Shown piece by piece: positions 24,208 through 33,294 of a DNA stretch of 63,087 bases. The notes beneath the pieces were generated by a model. The model did no database searches, was not told the DNA's origin, and saw only the letters and a program-made list of their open reading frames with translations. Position 1 is the first letter of the stretch; every line of letters starts with the position of its first letter. The DNA comes from Pirellulales bacterium. Lineage in GTDB: Bacteria > Planctomycetota > Planctomycetia > Pirellulales > JAICIG01. The position numbers and the translations under genes were made by a program. Location: contig JAICLL010000013.1 in the NCBI GenBank assembly GCA_025927475.1, positions 1 to 63,087 on the forward strand. Direction: 5' to 3'.

Positions 24208-26649
24208 CTACGCGGCACGCAGTTGCAGCAGCGTATCGAGCAACGATTGGGCCGTGCTGATCACCTGCGCGTTGCCGCGATATTGCGTCGACGCCAGAAT
24301 CAGGTTGATCAGGTTGTTGCCGACGTCGGTGTTCGACTGCTCGAGCGCGCCGGAGACGATCGACCCAATGCCGTCCTGGTTTGGATTGCCGGTGATCGGT
24401 AGGCCCGAGTTGACGCCCGGGGCGTACATATTTTGTCCCATTTGCTCCAAACCCGCGGGGTTGGCAAAGCGTGCGAGCACAATCTGGCCCAAATCGCGCT
24501 GGGTGCCGTTGTTGAACACGCCCTTGATCACGCCGTCGCCGCCGATGATGTAGCTGGTGAGCTTGCCTGGCGGAAAGCCGTCTTGGCTGGTGGCCTGCAG
24601 CGAGGCCGTGCTGGCCGCCAGGCCGGAGACCTGCGAGAAATCGAGCTGGAACTGCATGGGCTTGGCCGAGGGCACGTGCGTGCGGTCGACGGAGACCGTC
24701 GAGTTGCTGGCCGAGAGGAATTTGCCGTCACCGTCGAATGTCACCAGGCCGGTGCCGACGGAAATGGACGAGCCGGTGAGCGGATCGTTCTGGGGAGAAT
24801 CGGCGAACCAGCGATAAGTGGTCGCGGTGCTGGTGCGATTCTGCAAAACCGCCGTGATGCGAACGTTGATGGGAATGCCTAGCGAGTCGTAAGCGATGAC
24901 GTCGGCGACGGCGCTTTGTCCGACGGCCGCTTGCGTCTGATTGAAGTTCAGCGGCACGGCCTGCGTGCCGCTGGCAGTTTTCAATTGCAACGCCGACAGT
25001 CCGATGGAGACCGCGTTATCGGTTCCGGCGTCGCTGACGAACTCGATTTCGCCCTGTGAGTTGATCAGCGATCCGGGCGACAAGCCCGACGAATCGTTGG
25101 GAATCGGGTTGGTGCTGTCCGGGCCGGGCGCCTGCTGGACGCCCATCGACTGCTGCATGAACGTAGCCAGATCGAGCACGGTGCTGGTGGGCGTGATGGT
25201 GAACGTGGTGGGGTTGAGCTGCCGGCCGCCTTTGGTGCCGGTAAACGTCAGTGTGCCCTGCTGGAAAAGCTGCTGATAAGTGCCGTTGCTGTATTGCAAG
25301 ACATTGGTCAACAAGGTATTGCTGCTGACGGGAGGGCCATTCAGATTCACCTGGGCGTTGCTGGCGATCGTGGCGTCGGGCACGTCGTCGGTAAAGCTTT
25401 CGTTCGCGGTGTTGTTGGGGATTTCGGCGACAAAGTTGAACTGGCTGGGGTTGCTCGCCGAGTTGCGATAAATGCGCCGCACCGTCCACTGGCCGCTGGC
25501 ATCGACCGGCAGATTCTGCAACTGGATACGGCCATTGACCACGTTGATCGGTCCCAACAGTGGCGTGGGCCGGCTCTCGACGCCATTGCCCGGCCCGCCG
25601 ATGGCGTTGGCGAACGTCACGTAATAACTGTAGTTGCCGCTCAGAGCCGTCGTGTTGAGCGACGCGCCCAAGGCGCCATCGGCGGTAGTGTCGGTATAGG
25701 TGGTCGTCGTGTTGTTCGGGATTTCGGCCACCAATTGATAGTTGCTGCCGCCCGCGGTGGTGCGATAAATCCGGCGTGTTTTGTAGGCATTCGTCGAATC
25801 GACCGGAATGTTGTTGAGCGTAATCGACTGGTTGGCGCCGGCCAGCGTGACGGGGCCGATCGTTTGCGAGGGCAGGCTTTCGGTGTCGGGGATCGTGCCC
25901 AGCGGCCCATCGGCGAACACAACCTTATACGAATAGGTTCCGCCCGCGGTCAATCCGCCGCCGGCTGCCTGCGCCAGAGTGGTTCCCGCGCTGAGCGTGT
26001 CGGGCGTCACGGCCTGCTGCGGCGGCGGGCCACCGGCGGGCGCCGTCTTCGAGGCATCGCCCAAGGGGCCGGTTTGAATGATCGCGCCCGTGGTGGCCAC
26101 GTCACCGGTGGGCGTCAACGTGCCCGACAGGTTGACATTCTTCGTGGCCTCGGCCACGGCGGTCGATCCCAGCGGAATCGTGATCGGCGTCAGTCCCGTC
26201 GTCTGAATGTTGAAATTGCTATCGACGCCGTAGCCCATCAGCCGCTGGCCAGTGCTGGTGGTGAGATTGTTCTCCGAGTTGGTCTTGAAGCTGCCATTGC
26301 GCGTGTAGAGCTGCTCGCCGCCGGTCGACTGCACGATGAACAGGCCATCGCCCTGAATCGCCATGTCTGACGGGCTGGAACTGATCTGCAACGTGCCTTG
26401 CTTGAAGTCGGGCGTGATGCCGGATACTTGGACGCCCAAGCCGATCTGATTGGGGTCGGTGCCGCCGTTGTCCGAGGTGGGCGCGGCCCCCAATGATAGG
26501 GTCTGCAAAAACTGCGTCGAGAACTCGGCTTGCGATTGCTTGAAGCCAATTGTGTTAGCGTTCGCCACGTTGTTGCCGGTGACGTCGATGGTGGTTTCGG
26601 CGGCCGTAAGGCCGGTGATCGCGGTGCTGAATACCGAGGAAAGTCCCAT
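24208..26649 (-). CDS. flgE: flagellar hook protein with two inserted beta-domains
   Basis: 813 residues, about twice the length of enterobacterial FlgE. The N-terminal GLSSVFSTAITGLTAAETTI with NNVANANTIGFKQSQAEF and the C-terminal GNNLINLILASTQYRGNAQVI are the typical helices that assemble the hook core. Between them, residues ~233-330 and ~336-433 are two related ~97-residue repeats. Each has a GxYSYxVxFA start, an ES-P then GP middle, and RRIYR followed by VAEIPNN near the end, which suggests Fn3-like sheets on the hook surface. It is the last gene of the flagellar operon, with an AGGAGG site 8 bases before the ATG. Confidence 0.93.
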   Translation of the reverse strand: MGLSSVFSTAITGLTAAETTIDVTGNNVANANTIGFKQSQAEFSTQFLQTLSLGAAPTSDNGGTDPNQIGLGVQVSGITPDFKQGTLQISSSPSDMAIQGDGLFIVQSTGGEQLYTRNGSFKTNSENNLTTSTGQRLMGYGVDSNFNIQTTGLTPITIPLGSTAVAEATKNVNLSGTLTPTGDVATTGAIIQTGPLGDASKTAPAGGPPPQQAVTPDTLSAGTTLAQAAGGGLTAGGTYSYKVVFADGPLGTIPDTESLPSQTIGPVTLAGANQSITLNNIPVDSTNAYKTRRIYRTTAGGSNYQLVAEIPNNTTTTYTDTTADGALGASLNTTALSGNYSYYVTFANAIGGPGNGVESRPTPLLGPINVVNGRIQLQNLPVDASGQWTVRRIYRNSASNPSQFNFVAEIPNNTANESFTDDVPDATIASNAQVNLNGPPVSSNTLLTNVLQYSNGTYQQLFQQGTLTFTGTKGGRQLNPTTFTITPTSTVLDLATFMQQSMGVQQAPGPDSTNPIPNDSSGLSPGSLINSQGEIEFVSDAGTDNAVSIGLSALQLKTASGTQAVPLNFNQTQAAVGQSAVADVIAYDSLGIPINVRITAVLQNRTSTATTYRWFADSPQNDPLTGSSISVGTGLVTFDGDGKFLSASNSTVSVDRTHVPSAKPMQFQLDFSQVSGLAASTASLQATSQDGFPPGKLTSYIIGGDGVIKGVFNNGTQRDLGQIVLARFANPAGLEQMGQNMYAPGVNSGLPITGNPNQDGIGSIVSGALEQSNTDVGNNLINLILASTQYRGNAQVISTAQSLLDTLLQLRAA

Positions 26650-26677
26650 GATTATGCCTCCTGCCTGTTGGGTCTTA

Positions 26678-27226
26678 TCAACCGTCTACGGACGTAACAT
26701 TTGCCAATGTCAAGGTTTGGTCTCCGATATTCAATTCGGGGCTGCCGTTCTTGATGCTGACGCTGCTCACCGCGCCCGACACCTGGCTGCCGTCGGCCGC
26801 CAGCCCTTCGACCTGTCGGCCGATCAGGTTGCTGGCGGTGGCGAGGCTCTGGCCCAAAGCCACCGAGCTGAGCGTGCTGGTGAGATCGGATGTTGCCTGA
26901 ATATTTCGGATTTCGCTGATCTGCTGCATGATCTGATCGCTATCGGTCGGATTCATCGGATCTTGGTTTTGCAGCTCGGTAATCAGCATTTGCAAAAAGT
27001 CGTCGGGCGTGATGCCCGCCAGCCCGCTGTCTGTCGAAGTCGATGAGTCGGTGCTCGAGCTGCCACTGGCGCCATCCGTTGTGGGGTCGGTGCTCGGATC
27101 GGTGCTCGGGTCGGAGCCGTCGGTCATGCCGGCCAGTGCTGCGGCGCTGGGCATATTCGTATTGCCGGGCAGGCTGGAGAAGGCGCTGGAAAAAGGATCA
27201 GACGAACCGATAGCTGAAGTGGACAT
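26678..27226 (-). CDS. flgD: flagellar hook assembly scaffold (cap) protein
   Basis: 182 residues. The N-terminal ~70 residues are rich in Ser, Thr and Asp (STDPSTDPTTDG-type). The conserved core FLQMLITELQNQDPMNPTDS with the following helix IMQQISEIRNIQATSDL is typical of FlgD, which caps the growing hook and is required for FlgE polymerisation. The C-terminal region is a short beta-rich part. It lies directly upstream of flgE and downstream of fliK. Confidence 0.9.
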   Translation of the reverse strand: MSTSAIGSSDPFSSAFSSLPGNTNMPSAAALAGMTDGSDPSTDPSTDPTTDGASGSSSTDSSTSTDSGLAGITPDDFLQMLITELQNQDPMNPTDSDQIMQQISEIRNIQATSDLTSTLSSVALGQSLATASNLIGRQVEGLAADGSQVSGAVSSVSIKNGSPELNIGDQTLTLANVTSVDG

Positions 27227-27274
27227 GGGAGTGGCTGGTGGTTGGTGGTTGGTGGCTGGTGACTAAATCCTGAC

Positions 27275-27295
27275 CCCTGAACCCTGAACCCTCAA
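27275..27295. repeat. short heptamer tandem array (CCCTGAA type)
   Basis: Three heptamer units (two CCCTGAA, one CCCTCAA). The fliK stop codon lies within the last unit, so the repeat abuts the coding end. Another variant of the arrays found at five further places. Confidence 0.9.
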
Positions 27296-29115
27296 ATCAA
27301 GACGTTTAGCGCCCCAGTTCCCAGGCTCACGGGCGCCCGCGTTCGATCGACCGCGTCGACCGAGCCGACCGGCGCGATGGTGTTGCGTGCGGCGGCCGAC
27401 CGTCGTGAGAAGTTTTCGTTGTCGCTGTTGCCTTGCGGTGTCTGTGGCATGTTGCCGGAACGTTGGTCCATCAATTCCACATCGAACCGCTCGATGCGAA
27501 TGTCTTGCTGCGCCAGTCGATCTCGCAAATCGGGCAGGTTGTCGAGCAAAAGCTGCTGGGCCGTGCTTGTCTCGGCCTGAATATGCGCGGTGAGCGCGCC
27601 TTGCTTGACGCTGATTTGCACTTGCAGCGAGCCGAGATCCGGCGGACTGAGCCTCAATCGCACCACCCCGCCCTGATCGCCGGCGGCCTGAAACGCGCGA
27701 GCCACGCGCTGCACGAACCGCACGCGATCGACGGCGCCCACGCCACCCGCCGAGTTGTCGCCGGCAGTTTGACTGAACTGCGCGGCAAAAGGCGAAGTCA
27801 TGCCCGCGGCCTGGTTCGTGGGCGGCATCGGTGGGGCTGTGTTTTCTGGCGCGGGCGGCGGCGTGTCGTTTGGCGAAATGCTGGTGGTGGCGGCGGGCAA
27901 AGCAGCCGTCTTCGGATCGGCAACGGGCGCAGGCGACACCGGGGCCGCCGCCGCATTCACGACCTGCTGCACGGCATTGGCGCTGCTGGACGCCGCCGCG
28001 GCGGTTGCCAGCGAATCGGTTGAGTCGGCGGGCTTGCTGTCCGACGATGGTTTGGTTGATGTTTTCGGCGCGGGCGTAGCTGGCACGGTCGTCGCCGAGG
28101 CTGCCTGCGCTTGAGCAGCCAGCGCGGCGGCCGAGGGCGACGCGCCCTGCGGGGCCGCCGTTTGCGGTGCTTTGGCCTGCGCAGGCTTCGCGTCGAGCAC
28201 TTGTGCCGCGGCCTTTACGGCCGCCGCGGTTTGGTCTGCTTTCTCGGCATTGGCCGGCGCCTTTTTGTTCCCCACAGGTGTGGCGGCTGGGGCTGCCGTG
28301 CTGGTGGCCTTGGCGATTTCTTTCGATGCCTCCGCCGACGCGGTCGAGGCAATTTGCGCAGCCGAGTCGGTTTTTGCAGCGGTCAACGTGCCGTCGGACG
28401 GGCTGCTTTTCGCCGGCGGCTCGGGCTTCTTTACCGAGCCAACCGCCTTTGCCTCATTCGCTTTGGCGCTCGCCTTGTCGGCGGCGGCTGTTTTTTCGGG
28501 ATTGGTCTTGGCATTCGCAGAAGTTGCGGCAGTATCTTTCTTCTTGGGCGAATCATCGACGGCCGGTTTCGCCGCCTGTACGGTGGCTGCGGCCACCGCG
28601 GCCGCCGCCGCTGCTCCGTCGGTGGCTTGCGCAGCGTCGGCGTCATCGTCTTTCTTCGAGGTTTTAAGGTCGCCCTTGTCTTTACCGCGAGTTTTGCTTC
28701 CCGCCGAGGTTTTATCGACCTTTTTGTCTCCGTGGGAAGTCGTCTTCGCAGGCGATGATGATGTGCTGTCCGACGCGGCATCATCATCCGACGATCGAGC
28801 TTTTTGGGAAGCCGCATCCGCCTGGGTTGAATCGCCGCTGTGCGACGGGTGAGTGGTGGAGGCGTTGGCCGCGGTCGGCTGCGAGTGATCTTGCTGGTCC
28901 GAGGAGCTATCGCCGCCCGAGCCTTGCCGCTGGTGGTGGACCGGCGGCGGAGGGGGATCGGCGTCTGCCGCGGGCGCCGGCGGCGCGGCGGGCGACTGAG
29001 CCTGCATCAACAAGTCGCTGAACGACTGGACCACTTGCCGTGCGCCGCTGATCGGCGGCGCCGAGGTGTCAAACAGCCCTCGACCGCTGGAGCTATCGAA
29101 AGGAATCGCGAACAT
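27292..29115 (-). CDS. fliK: flagellar hook-length control protein
   Basis: 607 residues. Residues ~25-415 are low-complexity, rich in Ala, Lys, Ser, Asp and Pro, a typical flexible molecular ruler. The C-terminal domain (about 455-540) contains VVRLRLSPPDLGSLQVQI, LTAHIQAETSTAQQLL and LPDLRDRLAQQDIRIERFDV, the Flg_hook domain that contacts the FlhB switch. FliK measures hook length and switches export specificity. It sits between the motE-like gene and flgD, so hook parts are grouped. The stop overlaps a short heptamer array. Confidence 0.9.
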   Translation of the reverse strand: MFAIPFDSSSGRGLFDTSAPPISGARQVVQSFSDLLMQAQSPAAPPAPAADADPPPPPVHHQRQGSGGDSSSDQQDHSQPTAANASTTHPSHSGDSTQADAASQKARSSDDDAASDSTSSSPAKTTSHGDKKVDKTSAGSKTRGKDKGDLKTSKKDDDADAAQATDGAAAAAAVAAATVQAAKPAVDDSPKKKDTAATSANAKTNPEKTAAADKASAKANEAKAVGSVKKPEPPAKSSPSDGTLTAAKTDSAAQIASTASAEASKEIAKATSTAAPAATPVGNKKAPANAEKADQTAAAVKAAAQVLDAKPAQAKAPQTAAPQGASPSAAALAAQAQAASATTVPATPAPKTSTKPSSDSKPADSTDSLATAAAASSSANAVQQVVNAAAAPVSPAPVADPKTAALPAATTSISPNDTPPPAPENTAPPMPPTNQAAGMTSPFAAQFSQTAGDNSAGGVGAVDRVRFVQRVARAFQAAGDQGGVVRLRLSPPDLGSLQVQISVKQGALTAHIQAETSTAQQLLLDNLPDLRDRLAQQDIRIERFDVELMDQRSGNMPQTPQGNSDNENFSRRSAAARNTIAPVGSVDAVDRTRAPVSLGTGALNVLI

Positions 29116-29126
29116 CGGCTGGTTTC

Positions 29127-29837
29127 CTAAGTCCCGTTCGGCGCCACAGGCGCGGCTGCCTGATCCGGTTGGTTGATCGCTTTCTTGGTCTCGTCGATGA
29201 GCTTGGTTTCAGGCACCCCCTCGCGGATCAGTTTCAAAACCTCCGCCAGCGTTTGTGCCTCTTCATCCGTCTTGAATTCGCCGATAATCTTAGCCCGCTT
29301 GGCGGTGGGCATGAGCGACAGCAGCATCACCACGTCGTTGACTTCGCCCTCTTTCACCATCCGCAGAATCTGGTCTTTGGCCTGTTTGGGCTTCATGTTT
29401 TCGAGAATCAGGCGGGCCGTCTCGCGGTTGTTGGCGAGCACCCCGTCGCGCAATTCATCAAGTTGGGCGCGGAAGGCGGTCTTGATACGTTCGTATCGGT
29501 CTTTTTCTTCAATAAGTTTATTATATTCCGCTTTCACCACGGCAATGTTCTCGCCCAACGATTGCTCGCGCAGCTCAATGTCGCGGCTCTTCAGCGCGCG
29601 GGCACGCGCCATCGCTTCCAGCGAGACCTCTTCCGCGTTGCCCGGAGTCTCGCTCTCGGTTGCCGCCGCGGGCAACATCTCGATGCCGTTGGCGGCCGCC
29701 ACCACGCGCAGCACCGCCGGCTCGTCGAGCTTGCCGCGCGAGTAGAGAAAGCCCAGCAGCAGCGCTTCGGCGGCCACGGTGGCTACGCACAAAGCGGCGA
29801 TCAGGGCGGCGACGATGCCCATCATGCGACCGATCAT
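29127..29837 (-). CDS. MotE-like / MgtE-N domain protein in the flagellar operon
   Basis: 236 residues with one N-terminal membrane helix (about residues 6-32). A central coiled coil (LREQSLGENIAVVKAEYNKL) and an MgtE-N-like helical domain (RLILENMKPKQAKDQILRM, VMLLSLMPTAKRAKIIGEF) follow. MotE proteins hold flagellar stator or motor parts (for example the chaperone MotC) in the periplasm of alphaproteobacteria, and relatives are found in many flagellar operons, so a motor-linked role is expected but not proven. The start overlaps the stop of fliJ (ATGA). Confidence 0.75.
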   Translation of the reverse strand: MIGRMMGIVAALIAALCVATVAAEALLLGFLYSRGKLDEPAVLRVVAAANGIEMLPAAATESETPGNAEEVSLEAMARARALKSRDIELREQSLGENIAVVKAEYNKLIEEKDRYERIKTAFRAQLDELRDGVLANNRETARLILENMKPKQAKDQILRMVKEGEVNDVVMLLSLMPTAKRAKIIGEFKTDEEAQTLAEVLKLIREGVPETKLIDETKKAINQPDQAAAPVAPNGT

Positions 29838-30280
29838 TCAAGCATCTCCGCGGCGTAACGGCGGCTGGCGATTTCGTCGAGTTCTTTGCGGGCCTTGGTT
29901 TCTTCTTCGGCGTTGTGTCGCTCGCGTTGGGTCTCGCGCAGCAACTCCAACGAGCGCACCTCGCGGTCGGCCGTCACGAGGGCCTCCCGCCGTTTTTCGA
30001 TTTCGGCGGCCACCGACGCTTGTTGCCCTTCGAGCCGCGCCTTTTCGACGCGCAGCACCACGTCGTAACGGGTGGCATCGAGCAGGCGGTCAACGTTGAA
30101 GGCGCCGGGCGAGACCGCCTGCGATTGCTGCGCTTCGCGCAACAGTTCCTCAATTTCGTCGCGGCGAAGCTGCAGTTCGTCGCCCAGCCGCAGCGCTTCG
30201 GCAAGCTGCGCGCGGCGCTCGTCGCGAAATGCCTCGCGGAGTTTTAAAAGCGTCGCCAGGCGAAATTGAAATCGAGCCAT
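29834..30280 (-). CDS. fliJ: flagellar export chaperone
   Basis: 148 residues from the ATG at 30280, immediately after the TGA of fliI with one base between; the longer upstream frame is not protein-like. Almost wholly alpha-helical and coiled-coil: FRLATLLKLREAFRDERRAQ at the start and many R, E, K and Q-rich helices, as in FliJ, which sits on the FliI ATPase hexamer and links it to the export gate. No domain outside the coil. It is translationally coupled to the following motE-like gene. Confidence 0.85.
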   Translation of the reverse strand: MARFQFRLATLLKLREAFRDERRAQLAEALRLGDELQLRRDEIEELLREAQQSQAVSPGAFNVDRLLDATRYDVVLRVEKARLEGQQASVAAEIEKRREALVTADREVRSLELLRETQRERHNAEEETKARKELDEIASRRYAAEMLE

Positions 30281-30281
30281 G

Positions 30282-31616
30282 TCAGGTCGTTGTGGCGCCA
30301 GGTTTGGACGTTGCGCGTTCCACCGCACGGCGCCGCAATTGCAAAAGCGCTTCGTGGGTTTGCTCAAGTGTCGAGCGTTCGTCAACCGCCTGCCGCAAAA
30401 ATTGCTGCATCGGTTCCCAAGTTTCCAGGGCTAAATCGACGGCCCGGTTGCTGCCGCGACGATAAGCGCCGATCGAAATCAGGTCTTCATGGTCGCGGTG
30501 CGCACCGAGCAACTCGCGCACCAGCGTGGCTGCCTCGCGCTGCTCCGCCGGCGCAATGTCGTACATCAAGCGGCTGAGGCTGCCCAAGATGTCGATCGCC
30601 GGGTAATGGCCGCGGCTGGCCAACTTGCGCGACAGCCAGGTGTGGCCGTCGAGCAAGCCGCGCACGGCGTCGCCGATCGGCTCTTGCGGGTCGTCCGCTT
30701 CGACCAATACGGAGTAAAACGCTGTAATACTGCCGGTTGGTCCGCGGCCTGCCCGTTCGACCAGCCGCGGCAACATGGCGAACACCGACGGAGGAAAGCC
30801 GCGCGTGGTGGGCGGTTCTCCGGCGGCCAGGCCAATCTCGCGTTGGGCCAAGGCGAAGCGCGTGAGCGAATCCATGACCAGCAGCACGTCGAGGCCCCGA
30901 TCGCGGAAAAACTCGGCCACCGCCGTGGCGACAAACGCCGCGCGCACCCGCAATAGCGCCGGTTCGTCGCTGGTGGCGACCACCACCACGCTCTTGGCCA
31001 GGCCTTCCGGCCCAAGATCGCGCTCGATGAAGTCATTCACTTCGCGTCCGCGTTCGCCAATCAGTGCGATCACATTGACATCGGCCGATGTATAGCGCGA
31101 CATCATGCCCAGTGTGACGCTTTTTCCCACGCCCGACCCGGCAAAGATGCCCATCCGTTGCCCCTTGCCGCAGGTGAGCAGTCCGTCGATGGCCCGGATG
31201 CCGGTGGCCAGCGGCGTGTCGATTCGCGGCCGCTCGACCGGGGATGGCGGGCGGCGGTCCAGCGCGGTGCGCTCGGCGAGCACCGGTTCGGGCTGGCCAT
31301 CGATGGTGCGGCCACGGGCGTCGATGACCCGCCCTAGCAATTCCGGCCCGACGCGCAGCCAGCCTTTGGTGCGCATCAACCGCGCTCGGTTGCCGCGGCG
31401 AACCCCTTGTAACTCGCCAAAGGGATACGCCAGCGTCAAGTCGTCGCGGAAGCCAATCACCTCGGCGTCCAGCGGCTCGCCTTGTTGCCGATCGATCTCG
31501 ATCAGCGCACCGACTGGCGCGGGAAAGCCCGCCACGGCTACCGTCAGGCCGGTGATGCGCGCCACGCTGCCTTCGATGGCCGAGGGGACGAGCGTGGCGA
31601 GTTGCTCGGTATACAT
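30282..31616 (-). CDS. fliI: flagellum-specific export ATPase
   Basis: 444 residues, usual length. Walker A is GIFAGSGVGKSVTLGMM. Walker B and sensor are LLVMDSLTRFALAQREIGLA with GEPPTTRGFPPSVFAMLPRL. The lower conserved parts, GSITAFYSVLVEADDPQEPIGD and LASRGHYPAIDILGSLSRL, are typical of the type III export ATPase and F1-beta relatives. It unfolds export substrates and energises type III secretion together with FliH and FliJ. It lies between fliH and fliJ in the minus-strand operon. Confidence 0.95.
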   Translation of the reverse strand: MYTEQLATLVPSAIEGSVARITGLTVAVAGFPAPVGALIEIDRQQGEPLDAEVIGFRDDLTLAYPFGELQGVRRGNRARLMRTKGWLRVGPELLGRVIDARGRTIDGQPEPVLAERTALDRRPPSPVERPRIDTPLATGIRAIDGLLTCGKGQRMGIFAGSGVGKSVTLGMMSRYTSADVNVIALIGERGREVNDFIERDLGPEGLAKSVVVVATSDEPALLRVRAAFVATAVAEFFRDRGLDVLLVMDSLTRFALAQREIGLAAGEPPTTRGFPPSVFAMLPRLVERAGRGPTGSITAFYSVLVEADDPQEPIGDAVRGLLDGHTWLSRKLASRGHYPAIDILGSLSRLMYDIAPAEQREAATLVRELLGAHRDHEDLISIGAYRRGSNRAVDLALETWEPMQQFLRQAVDERSTLEQTHEALLQLRRRAVERATSKPGATTT

Positions 31617-31627
31617 CGTTTCTGGTG

Positions 31628-32275
31628 TTAGGCGAGTTCTTGTTCGATTCGGGCGAGTTGAGCTTCAAACTGCTGGTCGATCGCCCCAAACTCGGTCTCC
31701 GCACGGCAGCCGCCGCGCGTGATCCGCGGGTTAGCCACGATCTCCGTTGGCGAAAGCCGCGTGGCCTCGTTGACGACGCGCTCAAGTTGCCGGCCCAGGG
31801 CGGCATGATCGTCGGGGTTGATCAGCAGCCGCACGCGCCCGCCGCCGCCGGCCAACTCCAGCGCCTCGCGAACGAGCTGCACGGTGATTTCCGGTTGTCG
31901 CTCGAGCTCTCGTCGGCAGATGCGACTGGCAATCGCGGCGGCCAGATGCACCGCCTGACGTTCCCAGTGAGCCAACCAGCCCTGTTTCGAGATTTGAATC
32001 TCCGAGACGGCGGCGCGCAAGGCGGGCAGCACCGTCTCAAGCTGGGCGGCCAATTTGCGGTCGAGCATCTCGTCGATGGCCTTTTGGGCAAGTTGGCGTC
32101 CCTCGGCCTCGGCGGCCTGACGGACGGCAACCGCGTCGCGGGCCGCCTGCGCCACAATCTGGTTCGCCTTGCCCCGAACCTTTTCGAGGTACGCATCCGC
32201 CTCGACCGACAGATCGTCGAAGTTGAACGCGACGCCGCGTGCGCCCTGCTGCGATGCTTTGATGACGGTCGACAT
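31628..32275 (-). CDS. fliH: flagellar assembly protein FliH (export ATPase regulator)
   Basis: 215 residues. The N-terminal half is rich in alanine, glutamate and arginine (an extended coiled coil, AAEAEGRQLAQKAIDEMLDR). The C-terminal domain, with WERQAVHLAAAIASRICRREL and VRLLINPDDHAAL, resembles FliH/V-ATPase E-like proteins that form a peripheral stalk on FliI. It works with FliI and FliN in docking the export ATPase. The start shares a base with the fliG stop (TAATG), which means coupled translation. Confidence 0.88.
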   Translation of the reverse strand: MSTVIKASQQGARGVAFNFDDLSVEADAYLEKVRGKANQIVAQAARDAVAVRQAAEAEGRQLAQKAIDEMLDRKLAAQLETVLPALRAAVSEIQISKQGWLAHWERQAVHLAAAIASRICRRELERQPEITVQLVREALELAGGGGRVRLLINPDDHAALGRQLERVVNEATRLSPTEIVANPRITRGGCRAETEFGAIDQQFEAQLARIEQELA

Positions 32276-33288
32276 TAGCGGTTCGCGCCGACCAGCGCCG
32301 GCGATTGCGTGGGTAAATCAATGCGTCCCTCGAGCACCATCGAGTGCGCGATCCGGGCCAACTCTGCCTGGGCCTCTTCGACATCGCTCAAGCGGGTTGG
32401 TCCCAAGCGCTCGATCAATCGCCGCACCTTGCGAGCTTCGGCAGGTTGCAATTGCGCGAGCACACGATCGACCAACGCCGGGCTGGCCCCGGCCAAAGCC
32501 AGCCGGGCCACTTCGGGTTCGGCGGCGGCGAGCACAGCGGCCAACGCCTCGTCGTCAAGCTCTTGCAAATCTTCGAAACGCACCGAGGGCGAACGAAGCC
32601 GTCCGGCCAAATGCCGATCGTGCGTGGCCAAGTTCGCCAAAATCGCCCGGCGGACGTTCGGAGCGGCAGATTCCAGCATGCGAGCGATGCTCGCCAGGCC
32701 CGCATCGCGGCGGCGCTCGACCTGCGATTGCTCGCGCAGACGAGATTCCAGCCCTCGCTCGACCTCAAGCAGGATCTCGGGGTCGGCCTGGTCGAGGCTC
32801 ATCAAGCGGCGAAGGACGTCGGCTTGCAACGGCCCGTCGAGCGTCGCCAGCAGCGAGGCCGCACGCTCGTCGGGCAAGTGCGACACCACCAACGCGATCG
32901 TCTGTGGATGCTCGCCCGAGAGCACCGGCGAGATCGTGTCGCTCTGGGCATGGTGTAAGAAGCGAAATGGCTGCGGCGAGCTGTTGGGCGGCTTGGCGGC
33001 ATACGCATCTAACGACAACCGCCGGGCCAAGCCGGCTTCGAGTTCAACACCATGGGCAGCCGCGGGCGAGTATCGCGGAGTCGCCGGCACATTCGGCCGC
33101 GAACGGACGAATTCGCCAATCACCTGCTGCTGCTCGTGGTGGTCAATCTCGTCGAGCTCGACCATCATGCGGCGCACGCGCGCGGCGTCTTCTTCGGGAA
33201 GTTGCTCGAGCACGCGGTCGGCCGCGGGGCCATCGAGGCTGGCCATCAGGATGGCCGCCCGCCGCAGGTTGGCGTCAGAGGTTTTCAT
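32275..33288 (-). CDS. fliG: flagellar motor switch protein FliG, torque helix altered
   Basis: 337 residues. The N domain (LRRAAILMASLDGPAADRVL) binds FliF, the middle domain contains the EHPQTIALVVSHL motif that binds FliM, and the C domain contains VRFEDLQELDDEALAAVL. In E. coli FliG the torque helix carries K264, R281, D288, D289 and R297. In an ungapped comparison by eye, here A, A, R, L and R stand at these places, so the canonical charge set is mostly lost. FliG forms the rotor C-ring part that meets the stator. It lies between fliF and fliH. Confidence 0.92.
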   Translation of the reverse strand: MKTSDANLRRAAILMASLDGPAADRVLEQLPEEDAARVRRMMVELDEIDHHEQQQVIGEFVRSRPNVPATPRYSPAAAHGVELEAGLARRLSLDAYAAKPPNSSPQPFRFLHHAQSDTISPVLSGEHPQTIALVVSHLPDERAASLLATLDGPLQADVLRRLMSLDQADPEILLEVERGLESRLREQSQVERRRDAGLASIARMLESAAPNVRRAILANLATHDRHLAGRLRSPSVRFEDLQELDDEALAAVLAAAEPEVARLALAGASPALVDRVLAQLQPAEARKVRRLIERLGPTRLSDVEEAQAELARIAHSMVLEGRIDLPTQSPALVGANR

Positions 33289-33294
33289 GGATAT

